A stretch of 64,000 bases of DNA from Rhizobium sp. BK251 (GTDB lineage: Bacteria; Pseudomonadota; Alphaproteobacteria; Rhizobiales; Rhizobiaceae). The stretch lies in the NCBI RefSeq assembly GCF_004345245.1, contig NZ_SLUQ01000001.1, forward strand, positions 124,001 through 188,000. The letters are read 5' to 3'. Below are positions 18,637-28,404 of the stretch, in pieces. The position numbers and the translations under genes were made by a program. The notes under the pieces were generated by a model. That model was not told the origin of the DNA and did no database searches. It saw nothing but the letters and a program-made list of their open reading frames with translations. Numbering within the stretch: position 1 is the first letter of the stretch; each line of letters starts with the position of its first letter.

Positions 18637-19230
18637 TCAGGCTTTTTTCGTACTCAGAACTTCAATCAGTTTCACGCCGAAGCGCGTATCGTCATTTTCC
18701 AGTACGGTGATCTCGCCGCGTGCGATCCTGCGGCCATTCACCATCACTTCCACCGGCTCGCCGATCCTCTTGTCGAGCGCGATGATGGCGCCCTCGTTGA
18801 GGCTCATCAGGCCCGAGACCTGCATCCGGCTGCTGCCGAGAACGATCTGGACATCGATCGGAATGTCCATGATGAGATCGAGGTTGGACGTCAGCGCGCT
18901 GCCCGGTGCCTGCACGGAGCTCGAAGCGCCGGCATCGAAGCTGGTGTCGCCGAAGGGCGAGCCACCGAAGCTTTCGCCGCCGAAGCTGCTGCCGAAATCC
19001 GAGGCAGCCGTATCGCTTCCGAAGTCACCGCCGAACGCCGAGAGGTCCGGGCCGTCACTGCCAAACCCGGTCGTCGTCAGGTCCGAGCCGAATTCGCTGC
19101 CGAAGTCGGTAGATCCGGCGTCTTTCTTCAACACTCCGCGAAGGTCATCGATGGCCTGCTCCAGATCGGCGTCTGCGCCGGGAAGCTCCAATGCCTCTTC
19201 CTTGCTTTTCTGTGTCTTCTTCGTAGCCAT
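18637..19230 (-). CDS. fliN: Flagellar motor switch protein FliN
   Basis: C-ring base protein. Of 197 residues, the C-terminal 80 form a SpoA domain ([38 protein letters not shown]). The N-terminal half is a rhizobial extension dominated by Gly-Ser-Phe-Asp repeats (FGSDF/FGGES units, about residues 40-110), low in complexity and probably disordered. It lies between fliM and fliG on the minus strand. Confidence 0.95.
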   Translation of the reverse strand: MATKKTQKSKEEALELPGADADLEQAIDDLRGVLKKDAGSTDFGSEFGSDLTTTGFGSDGPDLSAFGGDFGSDTAASDFGSSFGGESFGGSPFGDTSFDAGASSSVQAPGSALTSNLDLIMDIPIDVQIVLGSSRMQVSGLMSLNEGAIIALDKRIGEPVEVMVNGRRIARGEITVLENDDTRFGVKLIEVLSTKKA

Positions 19231-19294
19231 GAAATCACTATTCCAGTTGAAACTTGCCTCAAGCTGCCGTGCAACCGAGGTGCGAAAAAACCGA

Positions 19295-20236
19295 TTAATT
19301 CATTATATGCTTAAGTAAATCGTGGTCGGGATTGACATTGTCCTTCACTCTCACCGTGTAGTTTTCACCGGATCGTCCGAACTCGCACACATACAATTCC
19401 TTGCTGTTGGCGCTCACATCGACGCGAACATCGCCGCTTTCGAAAAACGGAATGACGTCGCCGGCAGCAAGCTTCGAGATCGTGCCAAGCGTGAGCGACT
19501 GCAGCTTGATCCGGGCCTCGAGAGTGACCTGGGATCGGCGAACCTGCTCGCTCAGCTGCTCTGCCCAATCCGTCGCGGCGGCAGACTGGCCCTTGGCCTT
19601 CGGAGCGACGATCTTTGTCTTGAGCAGGGTCTTCTGCGGGATGACGAGCGCAAACTCCGAAGTGACGGGACCGAGCTTGATGCTCATGCGAACCGTCGCG
19701 CCATATTCGTCGACATGGTCGTCGGGACGCTTCGGCCGGTCGTCGATGTTGTGGGGGCGGCCGATGATCGGCTCGAAACCACCTGCCGCGTTGACCGCGG
19801 AGCGCATGATGCCGCTGATCTTGTCGAAGACCATCACGGCCAGGTCGAGCTCGATCACGGAGAGTGGCCGCAAGGAAGGTTCCTCGATCACGTCGGGAAG
19901 AGCGCCGAGGAGATGCTCCATCAGTGTAATGACGAAGCCGCTGCCGCAGGAGAGAACAACGTTCGGCGACCAGTTGCGCAGCGAGACATCGGCCAGTGCA
20001 ACATTCTCGCCGAGCTCGGCGATGAGATCGGATATCAGGCCGGACTCGCATCCGACATATCCGACCGTCACGTCCAGGCCCGTCTCGCTCTTGATGACGT
20101 CGGGCAGGAATTCGGTATAGACCTGGGCAAAGGTGCTGCAGAGTTTTGCAACCGTGGCGGAGTCTCCCAGACCGCCGGTGAGCTTGGCAAGAAGCGCGCT
20201 GTTCATTGCGGGTACTCGGGAAGGTTCGTTGCTCAT
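19295..20236 (-). CDS. fliM: Flagellar motor switch protein FliM
   Basis: C-ring protein that binds phosphorylated CheY2. The 313 residues include a middle domain and a C-terminal SpoA-like domain ([20 protein letters not shown]). The classic N-terminal CheY-binding EIDAL-type peptide is not evident; the N-terminus reads [20 protein letters not shown], as expected for divergent rhizobial FliM. It begins 7 bases after the motA stop in the leftward operon. Sequence similarity to enteric FliM is modest, but position and the SpoA domain support the call. Confidence 0.92.
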   Translation of the reverse strand: MSNEPSRVPAMNSALLAKLTGGLGDSATVAKLCSTFAQVYTEFLPDVIKSETGLDVTVGYVGCESGLISDLIAELGENVALADVSLRNWSPNVVLSCGSGFVITLMEHLLGALPDVIEEPSLRPLSVIELDLAVMVFDKISGIMRSAVNAAGGFEPIIGRPHNIDDRPKRPDDHVDEYGATVRMSIKLGPVTSEFALVIPQKTLLKTKIVAPKAKGQSAAATDWAEQLSEQVRRSQVTLEARIKLQSLTLGTISKLAAGDVIPFFESGDVRVDVSANSKELYVCEFGRSGENYTVRVKDNVNPDHDLLKHIMN

Positions 20237-20242
20237 GGGTCG

Positions 20243-21115
20243 TCAGGCCGCCTTGTTCTCACCGCCGGGATTCATCATTTCCTGCTCCACCGCATCGATC
20301 GACGGACGTTCATAGGCGGAGATGGTCTTGCGTCCGTACTCGAGTGCCACCTGCGGGACCGAGCCATTCATGTAGGCAAGCAGGGTCTGCTTCACGATCA
20401 CGTAAAGGCGATGCTGCTTGTTGCGCACGATCTTGATCTGCGAGACCAGCGGCGCGCAGACGGAGTAGGAGAGCAGGATGCCGAGGAAGGTACCGACGAG
20501 CGCCGAGCCAATCAGGTGGCCCAGGACTTCCGGCGAATCATTGATGTGACCCATGGCCTTGATGACGCCGAGAACGGCCGCGACGATACCGATCGCCGGG
20601 AAGGAGTCGCCCATGATGGTGATGGCGTTGTAGGGCTTCATCTTGTCGTGATGGATCGTGTTGATCTCCTCGTCCATCAGCGCCTCGATCTCGTGGGAGC
20701 GAGCATTGCCGATGATGATGAGGCGCACATAATCGCAGATGAAGGCCGTCAGTTCCTTGTTCTTCAGGACCGTCGGGGCCGACTGGAAGATCGACGACTC
20801 CTCGGGATTGTCGATGTGGGCTTCGATCTCGTTACGCGACTTGGTGCGCAGGTCGCGCATCAGCGAGTAGAGCACGCCGAGTACGTCAAGGTAGTTGCGC
20901 TCCTTCGGGACGGCGTGCTTGAACGCCTCCAGGAGCGCCTTGCCGGAATCCTTCACCACCTTCATCGGATTGGCCATGATGAAGCCGCCGAGGCCGGCGC
21001 CGCCGATGATCAGGAACTCGAACGGCTGAAACAGAACTTCGACGTGACCGCCCATCGCCATGAAGCTGCCGATGATACAGCCGCAGGTCACCACAAATCC
21101 GATAATGATGTTCAT
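20243..21115 (-). CDS. motA: Flagellar motor stator protein MotA
   Basis: Proton-channel stator subunit paired with MotB. It has 290 residues and four membrane helices ([20 protein letters not shown] at the start; [16 protein letters not shown] in the channel region) and a large cytoplasmic loop with the torque charges ([15 protein letters not shown]). The frame runs upstream to 21244, but ATG at 21115 begins the first membrane helix as in the family. First gene of the leftward operon, with a CACGCAAG element 53 bases upstream. Confidence 0.97.
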   Translation of the reverse strand: MNIIIGFVVTCGCIIGSFMAMGGHVEVLFQPFEFLIIGGAGLGGFIMANPMKVVKDSGKALLEAFKHAVPKERNYLDVLGVLYSLMRDLRTKSRNEIEAHIDNPEESSIFQSAPTVLKNKELTAFICDYVRLIIIGNARSHEIEALMDEEINTIHHDKMKPYNAITIMGDSFPAIGIVAAVLGVIKAMGHINDSPEVLGHLIGSALVGTFLGILLSYSVCAPLVSQIKIVRNKQHRLYVIVKQTLLAYMNGSVPQVALEYGRKTISAYERPSIDAVEQEMMNPGGENKAA

Positions 21116-21154
21116 CGTCAGTCCACATCCGAGCGTTGATTTTCCACAACCGGA

Positions 21155-21175
21155 ATAAGTTTTCTGGCTTGCGTG
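21155..21175 (-). promoter_or_regulatory. CACGCAAG-N9-TTAT element upstream of motA
   Basis: On the minus strand CACGCAAG occupies 21175-21168, followed after 9 bases by TTAT (21158-21155), 40 bases before the motA ATG. It is one half of a divergent pair with the element facing flgF. Confidence 0.5.
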
Positions 21176-21221
21176 AGGCTGTTGAAGGCTTGCCGAAGCC
21201 GGCATTCGCGGTTGCCAGCTT

Positions 21222-21242
21222 CGCGCAAGGCTTTGCCCGCAC
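21222..21242 (+). promoter_or_regulatory. CGCGCAAG element upstream of flgF
   Basis: CGCGCAAG at 21222-21229 on the plus strand, 119 bases before flgF. The tetramer 9 bases on is GCAC, a poor match to CTAK, so this is the weakest member of the set. The motA element lies back to back 47 bases away. Confidence 0.35.
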
Positions 21243-21360
21243 ATTGGGAACAGACAGACGGGCGATCATGGCCCGTTCTTGAGATGATTCGCTCAGCGAA
21301 GGCGCGGCACCGAGCAAGCACGCCCTCGTTTGTTTGATGCCCGGTTCGGAGATTTGCCAG

Positions 21361-22095
21361 ATGCAGTCCGGTATTTACGTTTCCATATCCTCGCAAATGG
21401 CGCTGGAGCGCCGCCTGAATACGATCGCGGACAATATGGCCAATGTGAATACGGTCGGTTTCAGGGGAACCGAGGTCAAGTTCGACCAGATGCTCAGCGA
21501 TACCCGCAACGACCTCAACGCCAAGATCGCCTTCGTCTCGCAGGGCAACGACTACCTTTCCACTGACAATGGCGAACTCGATCACACCGGCAACATGCTG
21601 GACTTCGCCATCAAGGGCAATGCCTGGTTCGCCCTCGACACGCCGAGCGGCATGGTGCTCACCCGGGACGGGCGCTTCACCATCAAGGACACCGGCGAGC
21701 TCGTATCCATCCAGGGCTATCCGGTATTGGACGCAGGCGGTGCGCCGATCCAGCTCGACCGAACCGCGGGCGAGCCGAAGGTCGGCGCTGACGGCATCAT
21801 GTTTCAGGGCAATCGGCAGGTTGCATCGCTTGGCCTCTATCAGGCCGACATCAGCAAGGGCTTTCTGCGCTACAACAACAGCGGTGTCATGCCCACCGAT
21901 CGACCGTTGCCCGTCGTCGACCGCTTCAACGTCGGTGTCGCGCAGGGTTATCTCGAAAACTCCAACGTCAACGCGATGCGCGAGATCACCCAGCTCATCG
22001 AGGTCAACCGTGCCTTCGAGAGCATCAGCGCTCTTACCCACGACAGCGAGTCCTCCCTGGAGGAGGCGATCAAGACCCTGGGTGGAAGCAGCTGA
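21361..22095 (+). CDS. flgF: Flagellar proximal rod protein FlgF
   Basis: Rod component of 244 residues. The N-terminal rod signature is SSQMALERRLNTIADNMANV, followed by NTVGFRGTEVKFDQML. The C-terminal heptad helix (NVNAMREITQLIEVNRAFES) is typical of rod/hook proteins. The frame is open from 21334, but ATG at 21361 (MQSGIYVS) fits the family N-terminus and has GGAG nine bases upstream. First gene of the rightward flgF-fliI-orf transcript. Confidence 0.95.
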   Translation: MQSGIYVSISSQMALERRLNTIADNMANVNTVGFRGTEVKFDQMLSDTRNDLNAKIAFVSQGNDYLSTDNGELDHTGNMLDFAIKGNAWFALDTPSGMVLTRDGRFTIKDTGELVSIQGYPVLDAGGAPIQLDRTAGEPKVGADGIMFQGNRQVASLGLYQADISKGFLRYNNSGVMPTDRPLPVVDRFNVGVAQGYLENSNVNAMREITQLIEVNRAFESISALTHDSESSLEEAIKTLGGSS

Positions 22096-22109
22096 TCGAG
22101 GTAGCCTAG

Positions 22110-23516
22110 ATGACCAGCGAACTGCTGCCTGACGGTGGTATTTCCCCAAAGCTGAGCCAGCTTGCGGATCTGGCGGGCCGCTACGCCCGTCCGGATGCCC
22201 TCGTTGCACATGGCGGGCACGTGCGCACCATCGCCGCCGGCCACTACACGGTCAGTGGCCTTTCCCGTCATGTTCGCCTCGGAGAATTCGTTGCACATCG
22301 TTCGGCGACCGGCATTCATCTGGGCGAAGTCGTCCGTGTCGAGCCGGAACTGACCTATGTCTGCCCGATCGAGCCCGGCGAGCCGATCGGCATCCATGAT
22401 ACCGTGATCCGCAAAGGCGCTTTCCGGGTCGCCCCGACCGACAGCTGGTGCGGCCGCACGATCAATTCGCTTGGCGAGCCCATCGACGGCCTTGGCCCGA
22501 TTCCGAATGGTTCGATACGCCGTTCAATCTCGAATTCGGCTCCCCCTTCCATGACGCGGCGACGCGTCGAAACGGGATTCCGCACCGGCGTCCGGGCGAT
22601 CGACCTTTTCTCGCCGCTCTGCCTCGGCCAGCGTCTCGGCATCTTCGCAGGCTCGGGCGTCGGCAAGTCGACGCTGCTGTCGATGCTGGCCCGCGCCGGC
22701 ACTTTCGACAAGGTGGTTATCGCGCTGGTCGGCGAACGCGGCCGCGAAGTCAGGGAGTTCATCGAGGATACGCTCGGCGAAAACATGAGGAAGACCGTTG
22801 CCGTGGTGGCGACGAGCGACGAAAGCCCGATGCTGCGCAAGATGGCGCCGCTGACGGCCATGACCATCGCCGAGCATTTCCGTGACAACGGTGACAACGT
22901 TCTCCTGATCGTCGACAGCGTTACGCGCTTTGCTCACGCCATCCGCGAGGTGGCGACGGCCTCCGGCGAGCCGCCGATCGCGCGCGGCTATCCCGCTTCC
23001 GTCTTCACCGAGCTGCCACGCCTCCTGGAACGCGCCGGACCCGGGGCCGAAGGCACGGGCACCGTCACGGCGATCATTTCCATCCTCGTCGACGGCGACA
23101 ATCACAACGATCCGATCGCCGACTCCACCCGCGGCATCCTGGACGGCCATATCGTCCTGCAGCGCAGTCTTGCGGAGGAGGGGCGCTATCCCCCGATCGA
23201 TCCTCTTGCCTCGATTTCGCGTCTGGCGCGCAAGGCTTGGACACCTGACCAGGAGAAACTGGTCTCGCGGCTGAAGGCGCTGGTACATCGCTACGAGGAG
23301 ACCCGTGACCTGCGACTGATCGGCGGCTATCGCCAGGGCAGCGATCCGGATCTCGACATGGCGATCAAGCAGGTGCCGATCATCTACGACGTCCTGAAGC
23401 AGACGCCGGGCGACAGGCCCTCGCCCGATGCGTTCGCAGATCTGGCGACCGCCCTCAAGACCGGTTCGGGATTGATCAATGTGCCCGCGCAACCCGCAGT
23501 TCATCCGGCGAGATAG
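22110..23516 (+). CDS. fliI: Flagellar type III export ATPase FliI
   Basis: F1-beta-like ATPase that energises export of flagellar proteins. The 468 residues contain the Walker A motif GSGVGKST (about 185), the Walker B strand VLLIVDSVTRFAHA and the catalytic region around GERGREVREFIEDTLG. Length is normal. It begins 14 bases after flgF. The cognate regulator FliH is not annotated in most rhizobia; a candidate is encoded at 49866. Confidence 0.97.
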   Translation: MTSELLPDGGISPKLSQLADLAGRYARPDALVAHGGHVRTIAAGHYTVSGLSRHVRLGEFVAHRSATGIHLGEVVRVEPELTYVCPIEPGEPIGIHDTVIRKGAFRVAPTDSWCGRTINSLGEPIDGLGPIPNGSIRRSISNSAPPSMTRRRVETGFRTGVRAIDLFSPLCLGQRLGIFAGSGVGKSTLLSMLARAGTFDKVVIALVGERGREVREFIEDTLGENMRKTVAVVATSDESPMLRKMAPLTAMTIAEHFRDNGDNVLLIVDSVTRFAHAIREVATASGEPPIARGYPASVFTELPRLLERAGPGAEGTGTVTAIISILVDGDNHNDPIADSTRGILDGHIVLQRSLAEEGRYPPIDPLASISRLARKAWTPDQEKLVSRLKALVHRYEETRDLRLIGGYRQGSDPDLDMAIKQVPIIYDVLKQTPGDRPSPDAFADLATALKTGSGLINVPAQPAVHPAR

Positions 23517-23527
23517 AAAGGCTAGAC

Positions 23528-24088
23528 GTGACTGATTTCGATGCAGACGAACCGGTTGCTCCGCCAAAATCCCGAGCGCGCAGGGGCGTGACCGCGCTTG
23601 ATCGCGTGCTGACCGTGACCGGACTCGTTCTCGCCGGTCTTTCGGCATTCTTCCCGTGGTATGTCTTCCTGAACGAGGACAAGTTCGGCATCAACGTCGC
23701 CGAGGGGGATCGCTCCCGTGAGCTTCCCAATTGGCCGGCGCGCAACGTCTTTAGCGTTTCGCCGCTTGCGATGGTCAACAAGAACGCGGCGGATGCGAAG
23801 CCGCCTGAATTGCCGGTTGACCCGCTGACGACGGCCACTGCCACGAGCATCGGTCGCGTGGACAAGGATGCCGCCGCACTTCCGGAAAGCCAGCCTTTCC
23901 CCGGCAGCACCGGTTTTCGCCTCCTCCATGTGGCGAATGGCCGGGCACTCATCCAGGACGGCACCGGCATGTATGTGGTGCGGGTGGGCTCGATCCTGCC
24001 CGACGACAGCCGTCTTGCAAAGCTCGAGCAGCGCGACGGCAAGTGGGTCATCGTGACCTCGAAGGGCGACATTTTCCAGAACGACTGA
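23528..24088 (+). CDS. Conserved membrane protein after fliI, unknown function
   Basis: Protein of 186 residues starting with GTG at 23528, 11 bases after fliI. It has a basic N-terminal segment, one membrane helix at about 27-47 (VLTVTGLVLAGLSAFFPWYV) and a periplasmic remainder with a compact C-terminal domain (GFRLLHVANGRALIQDGTGM). A gene of this type sits between fliI and flgB in S. meliloti. It is not FliJ: it lacks the long coiled coil and is membrane-anchored. A role in motility is inferred from operon membership only. Confidence 0.75.
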   Translation: MTDFDADEPVAPPKSRARRGVTALDRVLTVTGLVLAGLSAFFPWYVFLNEDKFGINVAEGDRSRELPNWPARNVFSVSPLAMVNKNAADAKPPELPVDPLTTATATSIGRVDKDAAALPESQPFPGSTGFRLLHVANGRALIQDGTGMYVVRVGSILPDDSRLAKLEQRDGKWVIVTSKGDIFQND

Positions 24089-24243
24089 TCAGATCCGAAT
24101 GGCAGGCTTGCCGCGGAGCGAAGCCGGGATCGGCAGCGCTTGGCGGTTTTTTCGCGTCGATTCCGCGTGCGCTTTGGCCGGTGCAGCGACGAAATCTTAC
24201 CACCCAGAAATTGCAGGGCGAGACCGCCGTTCTCCGTAAGTCC

Positions 24244-24264
24244 CACGCAAGATTACCCCCCTAG
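24244..24264 (+). promoter_or_regulatory. CACGCAAG-N9-CTAG element upstream of flgB
   Basis: CACGCAAG at 24244-24251, 9 bases, then CTAG at 24261-24264, 30 bases before the flgB ATG. It is one of the best matches in the set and marks a promoter for the flgB-fliP operon within the 205-base gap after the fliI transcript. Confidence 0.55.
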
Positions 24265-24293
24265 TGTCGAGCAGGTAAGAACGGAGAGTAACG

Positions 24294-24686
24294 ATGGAAC
24301 CAATACAGCTCTTTAGCCTGGCATCGCGGCAAGCCGAATGGCTTTCGATCCGCCAGGAGGTTGTCGCGGGCAACATCGCCAACGCCAATACGCCCAAGTT
24401 CAAGGCGAAGGACATCACGCCATTCAACGCCGTGCTGGAAAACACCCAGTTCGCGATGGCGAGGACCAACCCGGCGCACCTCTCCGGCAATGATCTGAGC
24501 ACGAGCAGCGACATCGATGTAAAGGATGCCGCGCTCGACCAGGAGATCGGCGTACAGGAATCGGGAAATACCGTCGGACTGGCGGAAGAGCTCTCGAAGA
24601 CCGGTGAGATCAAGCGGGAGTTCCAGATGAACACCGCGCTCGTAACGTCCTTTCATCGAATGATGTTGATGACCGTAAGGAAGTGA
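24294..24686 (+). CDS. flgB: Flagellar rod protein FlgB
   Basis: Proximal rod subunit of 130 residues. The N-terminal rod motif is [20 protein letters not shown], followed by [11 protein letters not shown]; the C-terminal helix is [20 protein letters not shown]. Length is typical. It is the first gene of the long flgB-fliP operon and lies 4 bases before flgC. Confidence 0.95.
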   Translation: MEPIQLFSLASRQAEWLSIRQEVVAGNIANANTPKFKAKDITPFNAVLENTQFAMARTNPAHLSGNDLSTSSDIDVKDAALDQEIGVQESGNTVGLAEELSKTGEIKREFQMNTALVTSFHRMMLMTVRK

Positions 24687-24690
24687 TGTC

Positions 24691-25110
24691 ATGGATCCGC
24701 TTTCAGCAGCTTTGAAAATCGCAGGTTCTGGACTTGAAGCCCAGTCGACGCGCCTGCGCATCGTCTCGGAAAACATCGCCAACTCCCGCTCGACGGGGGA
24801 TACGCCCGGGGCCGATCCCTACCGCCGCAAGACGATTACCTTCGGCGAGCAGGTCGACCGCACAAGCGGCGTCACGACGGTGGGCGTCAAGAAGCTCGGC
24901 CTCGACCAGTCCGATTTTGCCGACGAATTCGATCCCGATAATCCGGCGGCCGATGCCCGCGGCGTCGTCAAGATGCCGAACGTCAACGTGCTCGTCGAAA
25001 TGGCGGACATGCGGGAAGCCAACCGGTCCTATGAAGCCAATCTCCAGACCATCAAGCAGTCGCGCGATCTGATTGCCGCGACCATCGATCTCCTGAAGGC
25101 ATCGCAATGA
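24691..25110 (+). CDS. flgC: Flagellar rod protein FlgC
   Basis: Proximal rod subunit of 139 residues. The N-terminal heptad region is [20 protein letters not shown]. The C-terminal motif [20 protein letters not shown] is diagnostic of FlgC. Its stop overlaps the fliE start (ATGA), so translation is coupled. Nothing unusual was noticed. Confidence 0.95.
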   Translation: MDPLSAALKIAGSGLEAQSTRLRIVSENIANSRSTGDTPGADPYRRKTITFGEQVDRTSGVTTVGVKKLGLDQSDFADEFDPDNPAADARGVVKMPNVNVLVEMADMREANRSYEANLQTIKQSRDLIAATIDLLKASQ

Positions 25111-25448
25111 TCAGCAATGTTCAGAATGTAAGCTCGCTTTCCATGACCCGCGGGCTGGGCAAGGTCGCCACTGAAACGGTGGATACGGCCTTGCAAGCCA
25201 ACCCCGGCGCAGCTGTCGCCCTCTCGCAGGGAGCGAGCTTCGCCTCCGTCATGAGCAACATGGCGACCGACATGGTCAACAATCTGAAGGGCGCGGAAAG
25301 CGCATCCTTCGCCGGCATCAAGGGTACTGCCAGCACGCGCGAAGTCGTCGATGCTGTGATGCAGGCAGAACAGTCGCTGCAGACCGCGATCTCGCTACGC
25401 GACAAGATCGTGTCGGCATATCTCGACGTAACGAAAATGCAGATCTAG
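25107..25448 (+). CDS. fliE: Flagellar hook-basal body protein FliE
   Basis: Adapter of 113 residues that joins the MS ring to the rod. The C-terminal region [20 protein letters not shown], followed by [12 protein letters not shown], matches the FliE signature. The N-terminal half is Ser/Ala-rich as usual. It overlaps flgC by four bases and is followed by flgG after 18 bases. Confidence 0.94.
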   Translation: MISNVQNVSSLSMTRGLGKVATETVDTALQANPGAAVALSQGASFASVMSNMATDMVNNLKGAESASFAGIKGTASTREVVDAVMQAEQSLQTAISLRDKIVSAYLDVTKMQI

Positions 25449-25466
25449 CAGGTCAGGGACGAAGAC

Positions 25467-26255
25467 ATGAGAGCGCTTGCCATCGCTGCGACGGGCATGG
25501 ATGCCCAGCAGACCAACCTCGAGGTGATCGCGAACAACATCGCGAACATCAACACGACCGGCTTCAAGCGCGCCCGCGCGGAATTCACCGATCTTCTCTA
25601 CCAGACCGAGCGCGCCCAGGGCATCGCGAACCGCGCCAACCAGGCGATCGTTCCGGAAGGTGCCAATATCGGCCTTGGCGTCCAGACCGCGGCAGTTCGC
25701 AACCTTCACATCCAGGGCGAACTTACCCAGACCGGCAACGAACTCGACGTGGCACTGGTCGGGCGTGGATGGTTTCAGGTTGAGGCGGCAGACGGCACGA
25801 CGCTCTATTCGCGTGCCGGCGCCTTCAACAAGAACGACCAGGGGCAGCTCGTCACGATCGAGGGCTACAACGTCGTGCCCGGGATCACCATTCCGGAAGG
25901 GTCGAGCGAGCTGACTGTCAATCGCTCCGGCGAAATAAGTGCGAAGCTAGCAGGCGATACGGAACCGACGGTTCTAGGCCAGCTGACGCTTGCAAACTTC
26001 GTCAACGAGGCAGGCCTCCAGCCACTCGGCGACAACCTCTTCGCCGAGACGCCCGCCTCGGGCGATCCGGTGGTCTCCGTTCCCGATGATCCGGGTGTCG
26101 CCTACGTCAAGCAGGGCTATCTGGAATCCTCCAACGTCGATCCGGTCAAGGAAATCACCGAGTTGATATCGGCGCAGCGCGCCTATGAAATGAACTCGAA
26201 GGTCATCCAGACCGCCGACGAAATGGCCTCGGTCGTCAGCAAGAACCTGAAGTAG
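25467..26255 (+). CDS. flgG: Flagellar distal rod protein FlgG
   Basis: Main component of the distal rod, 262 residues. Signature motifs are [20 protein letters not shown] near the N-terminus and [20 protein letters not shown] at the C-terminus, ending in a helix that packs in the rod core. The length equals that of the family. It precedes flgA by 18 bases. Confidence 0.97.
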   Translation: MRALAIAATGMDAQQTNLEVIANNIANINTTGFKRARAEFTDLLYQTERAQGIANRANQAIVPEGANIGLGVQTAAVRNLHIQGELTQTGNELDVALVGRGWFQVEAADGTTLYSRAGAFNKNDQGQLVTIEGYNVVPGITIPEGSSELTVNRSGEISAKLAGDTEPTVLGQLTLANFVNEAGLQPLGDNLFAETPASGDPVVSVPDDPGVAYVKQGYLESSNVDPVKEITELISAQRAYEMNSKVIQTADEMASVVSKNLK

Positions 26256-26273
26256 CCACGGGAAGGGCCGAAC

Positions 26274-26756
26274 ATGACGTTTCGCCGGAAAATGAGTGCC
26301 GCGGCGCTGCGGCTTGCAGGCGCGCTCCTCGGCGCCTGCCTGCTCGGGCCTGCGGCCGCATATGCCGACATGGGATATGCCGTCGTGCCGACCGTGATCA
26401 TTTATCCCGGCGAAGAAGTGACAAGCGCGAACACCCACGAGGTCGAGGTTACCAATCCGAACCTCGCCGGGAACTACGCGAAGTCTACCAGCGAAGTCGA
26501 AGGCCTCGTGTCGACGCGCACGCTTCTGCCCGGGCGGACGATCTCCGTTTCAGCGCTGCGGGCGCCCTATGCCGTCAAGCGCGGCTCGAACGTACGGCTC
26601 GTCTTCGCAATCGGCAATCTCTCGATCAGCGCCGCCGGCACTCCGCTGGAGGATGCATCAATCGGCGACGTGATCCGCGCACGGAATATGGATTCCGGCG
26701 TCGTCGTCAGCGGCACGGTGCTTGCGGACGGCACAATCCATGTGGTGGCGAAATGA
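26274..26756 (+). CDS. flgA: P-ring assembly chaperone FlgA
   Basis: Periplasmic chaperone needed for the FlgI ring, 160 residues. A signal peptide (MTFRRKMSAAALRLAGALLG, then ACLLGPAAAYA) precedes a short SAF-type domain (VVPTVIIYPGEEV; VSTRTLLPGRTISVSALR). This is the compact FlgA form common in alphaproteobacteria. The ATGA overlap with flgI shows coupling, fitting a chaperone made with its client. Confidence 0.92.
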   Translation: MTFRRKMSAAALRLAGALLGACLLGPAAAYADMGYAVVPTVIIYPGEEVTSANTHEVEVTNPNLAGNYAKSTSEVEGLVSTRTLLPGRTISVSALRAPYAVKRGSNVRLVFAIGNLSISAAGTPLEDASIGDVIRARNMDSGVVVSGTVLADGTIHVVAK

Positions 26757-27877
26757 GAATTCTGCGTGGTTTCATGGCCGTTGCCCTGGCGCTCTCCTGC
26801 GCCTTCGGGGGCGCGACGCCGGCGTCGAGCGCGATGACGTCGCGCATCAAGGATATCGCCTCGCTCCAGGCCGGGCGTGACAACCAGCTCATCGGCTATG
26901 GCCTTATCGTGGGCCTGCAGGGCACCGGCGACAGCCTGCGTTCTTCCCCCTTCACCGAGCAGTCGCTTCGCGCCATGCTGCAGAACCTCGGCATCTCGAC
27001 CCAGGGCGGCCAGTCGAACGCGAAGAACACGGCGGCCGTGATGGTCACCGCAAATCTTCCGCCCTTCGCAAGCCCGGGCAGCCGTATCGACGTATCCGTG
27101 AGCTCGCTCGGTGATGCCACCTCGCTGCGCGGTGGTACGCTCATCATGACGTCGCTGACGGGTGCCGACGGACTGATCTACGCCGTTGCGCAGGGCTCGG
27201 TGATCGTTTCCGGCTTCTCCGCGCAGGGCGAGGCAGCAACCTTGACGGAGGGCGTCACGACCGGCGGCCGCGTGCCGGGTGGCGCCATCATCGAGAGAGA
27301 ACTTCCATCGCGCTTCAAGGACTCGATCAATCTGGTGCTGCAGTTGCGGAACCCCGATTTCTCGACCGCGGTGCGCATTGCCGATATCGTGAACAGCTAC
27401 GCGTCGCGCCGCTTCGGCGGACCGATCGCCGAAGCGAGGGATTCCCAGGAAGTCATCATCGACAAGCCGAAGACCGCGGATCTGACCCGCCTCATGGCGG
27501 ACGTGGAAAACCTCGTTGTCGAGACCGACACGCCGGCGAAGGTGGTTATCAACGAGCGCACCGGCACGATCGTCATCGGAGCGGATGTGCGGGTATCGCC
27601 TGTCGCCGTCAGCTATGGCACCCTGACCGTGCAGGTCAACGAGATGCCGCAGATCGTCCAGCCGGAGCCTTTTTCGCGCGGCGTGACGGCCGTCCAGCCG
27701 ATGACGGACATCACCGCCAACCAGACGGGCGGGCGTGTGGCGCTGCTGCAGGGTCCGGATCTGAGGACGCTGGTGGCCGGGTTGAACAATATCGGGGTCA
27801 AGCCTGACGGGATCATAGCCATCCTCCAGGGCATCAAGTCGGCTGGCGCCCTACAAGCGGAGCTCGTTCTGCAATGA
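26753..27877 (+). CDS. flgI: Flagellar P-ring protein FlgI
   Basis: Peptidoglycan-level bushing of the rod, 374 residues. A cleavable signal peptide ends near ASSA (about residue 24), followed by the family start SRIKDIASLQAGRDNQLIGY and GLIVGLQGTGD. Motifs such as VIVSGFSAQGEAATLTEGV and the C-terminal VNDITA-type region are present. It overlaps flgA and motE by four bases on each side. Confidence 0.97.
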   Translation: MRILRGFMAVALALSCAFGGATPASSAMTSRIKDIASLQAGRDNQLIGYGLIVGLQGTGDSLRSSPFTEQSLRAMLQNLGISTQGGQSNAKNTAAVMVTANLPPFASPGSRIDVSVSSLGDATSLRGGTLIMTSLTGADGLIYAVAQGSVIVSGFSAQGEAATLTEGVTTGGRVPGGAIIERELPSRFKDSINLVLQLRNPDFSTAVRIADIVNSYASRRFGGPIAEARDSQEVIIDKPKTADLTRLMADVENLVVETDTPAKVVINERTGTIVIGADVRVSPVAVSYGTLTVQVNEMPQIVQPEPFSRGVTAVQPMTDITANQTGGRVALLQGPDLRTLVAGLNNIGVKPDGIIAILQGIKSAGALQAELVLQ

Positions 27878-28404
27878 CAGCTGTCTCGCTGACGTCAACT
27901 GCAAGGAATCTCGGGCTGACTGCTGCCGTAGCTGTCCTGCTTTCGATCCCGGGCGCATTCGCCCAGGAAGAAGCAAGGCCGGCCGGCCCGCCGAGCACCG
28001 AGGACGAAATCCGCCAGTTCTGCACCAATATCGCCGACTCCGCACGAGACCAGCGCTATCTCCTGCAGAAGCAGGAGCTTGAGAAGCTGCAGGCCGACGT
28101 CGACAGCCGCGTTGCCGTGCTCGAACAGCGCCGCGCGGAGTACGAGGACTGGCTGAAACGCCGCAACGACTTCCTGAAGCAGGCCGAAGCCGGCCTCACG
28201 GACATCTACAAGAACATGAAGCCGGATGCGGCCGCCCTGCAGTTGCAGGAGGTCAAGACCGAGGTAGCCGCCGCCGTGATCATGCGGCTCGGAGCCCGCC
28301 AGTCGAGCCTCATCCTCAATGAAATGGAGGCCGAGAAGGCCGCGGTGATTGCCAATATCATCGCCAGCGCGTCCGACCCCAATACGTCGAAGGGCACCCA
28401 ATGA
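27874..28404 (+). CDS. motE: MotE, periplasmic chaperone of MotC
   Basis: Protein of 176 residues characteristic of rhizobial motility clusters; S. meliloti MotE is a periplasmic chaperone that stabilises MotC. A signal peptide over about 1-30 (AVAVLLSIPGAFAQEE) is followed by a long coiled coil (LLQKQELEKLQADVDSRVAV, LEQRRAEYEDWLKRRNDFL) and a small MgtE-N-like domain (KPDAAALQLQEVKTEVAAAV). Start and stop codons overlap flgI and flgH. MotC itself is encoded at 51768. Confidence 0.92.
   Translation: MTAVSLTSTARNLGLTAAVAVLLSIPGAFAQEEARPAGPPSTEDEIRQFCTNIADSARDQRYLLQKQELEKLQADVDSRVAVLEQRRAEYEDWLKRRNDFLKQAEAGLTDIYKNMKPDAAALQLQEVKTEVAAAVIMRLGARQSSLILNEMEAEKAAVIANIIASASDPNTSKGTQ

Noticed and set aside
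19322..21139. 605-codon open frame on the plus strand opposite fliM and motA
   Set aside because: His/Asp/Arg-rich translation typical of an antisense shadow; the minus strand carries clear fliM and motA.
22524..23648. Long minus-strand frame opposite fliI
   Set aside because: Shadow of the intact ATPase gene, without domain or ribosome-binding site.
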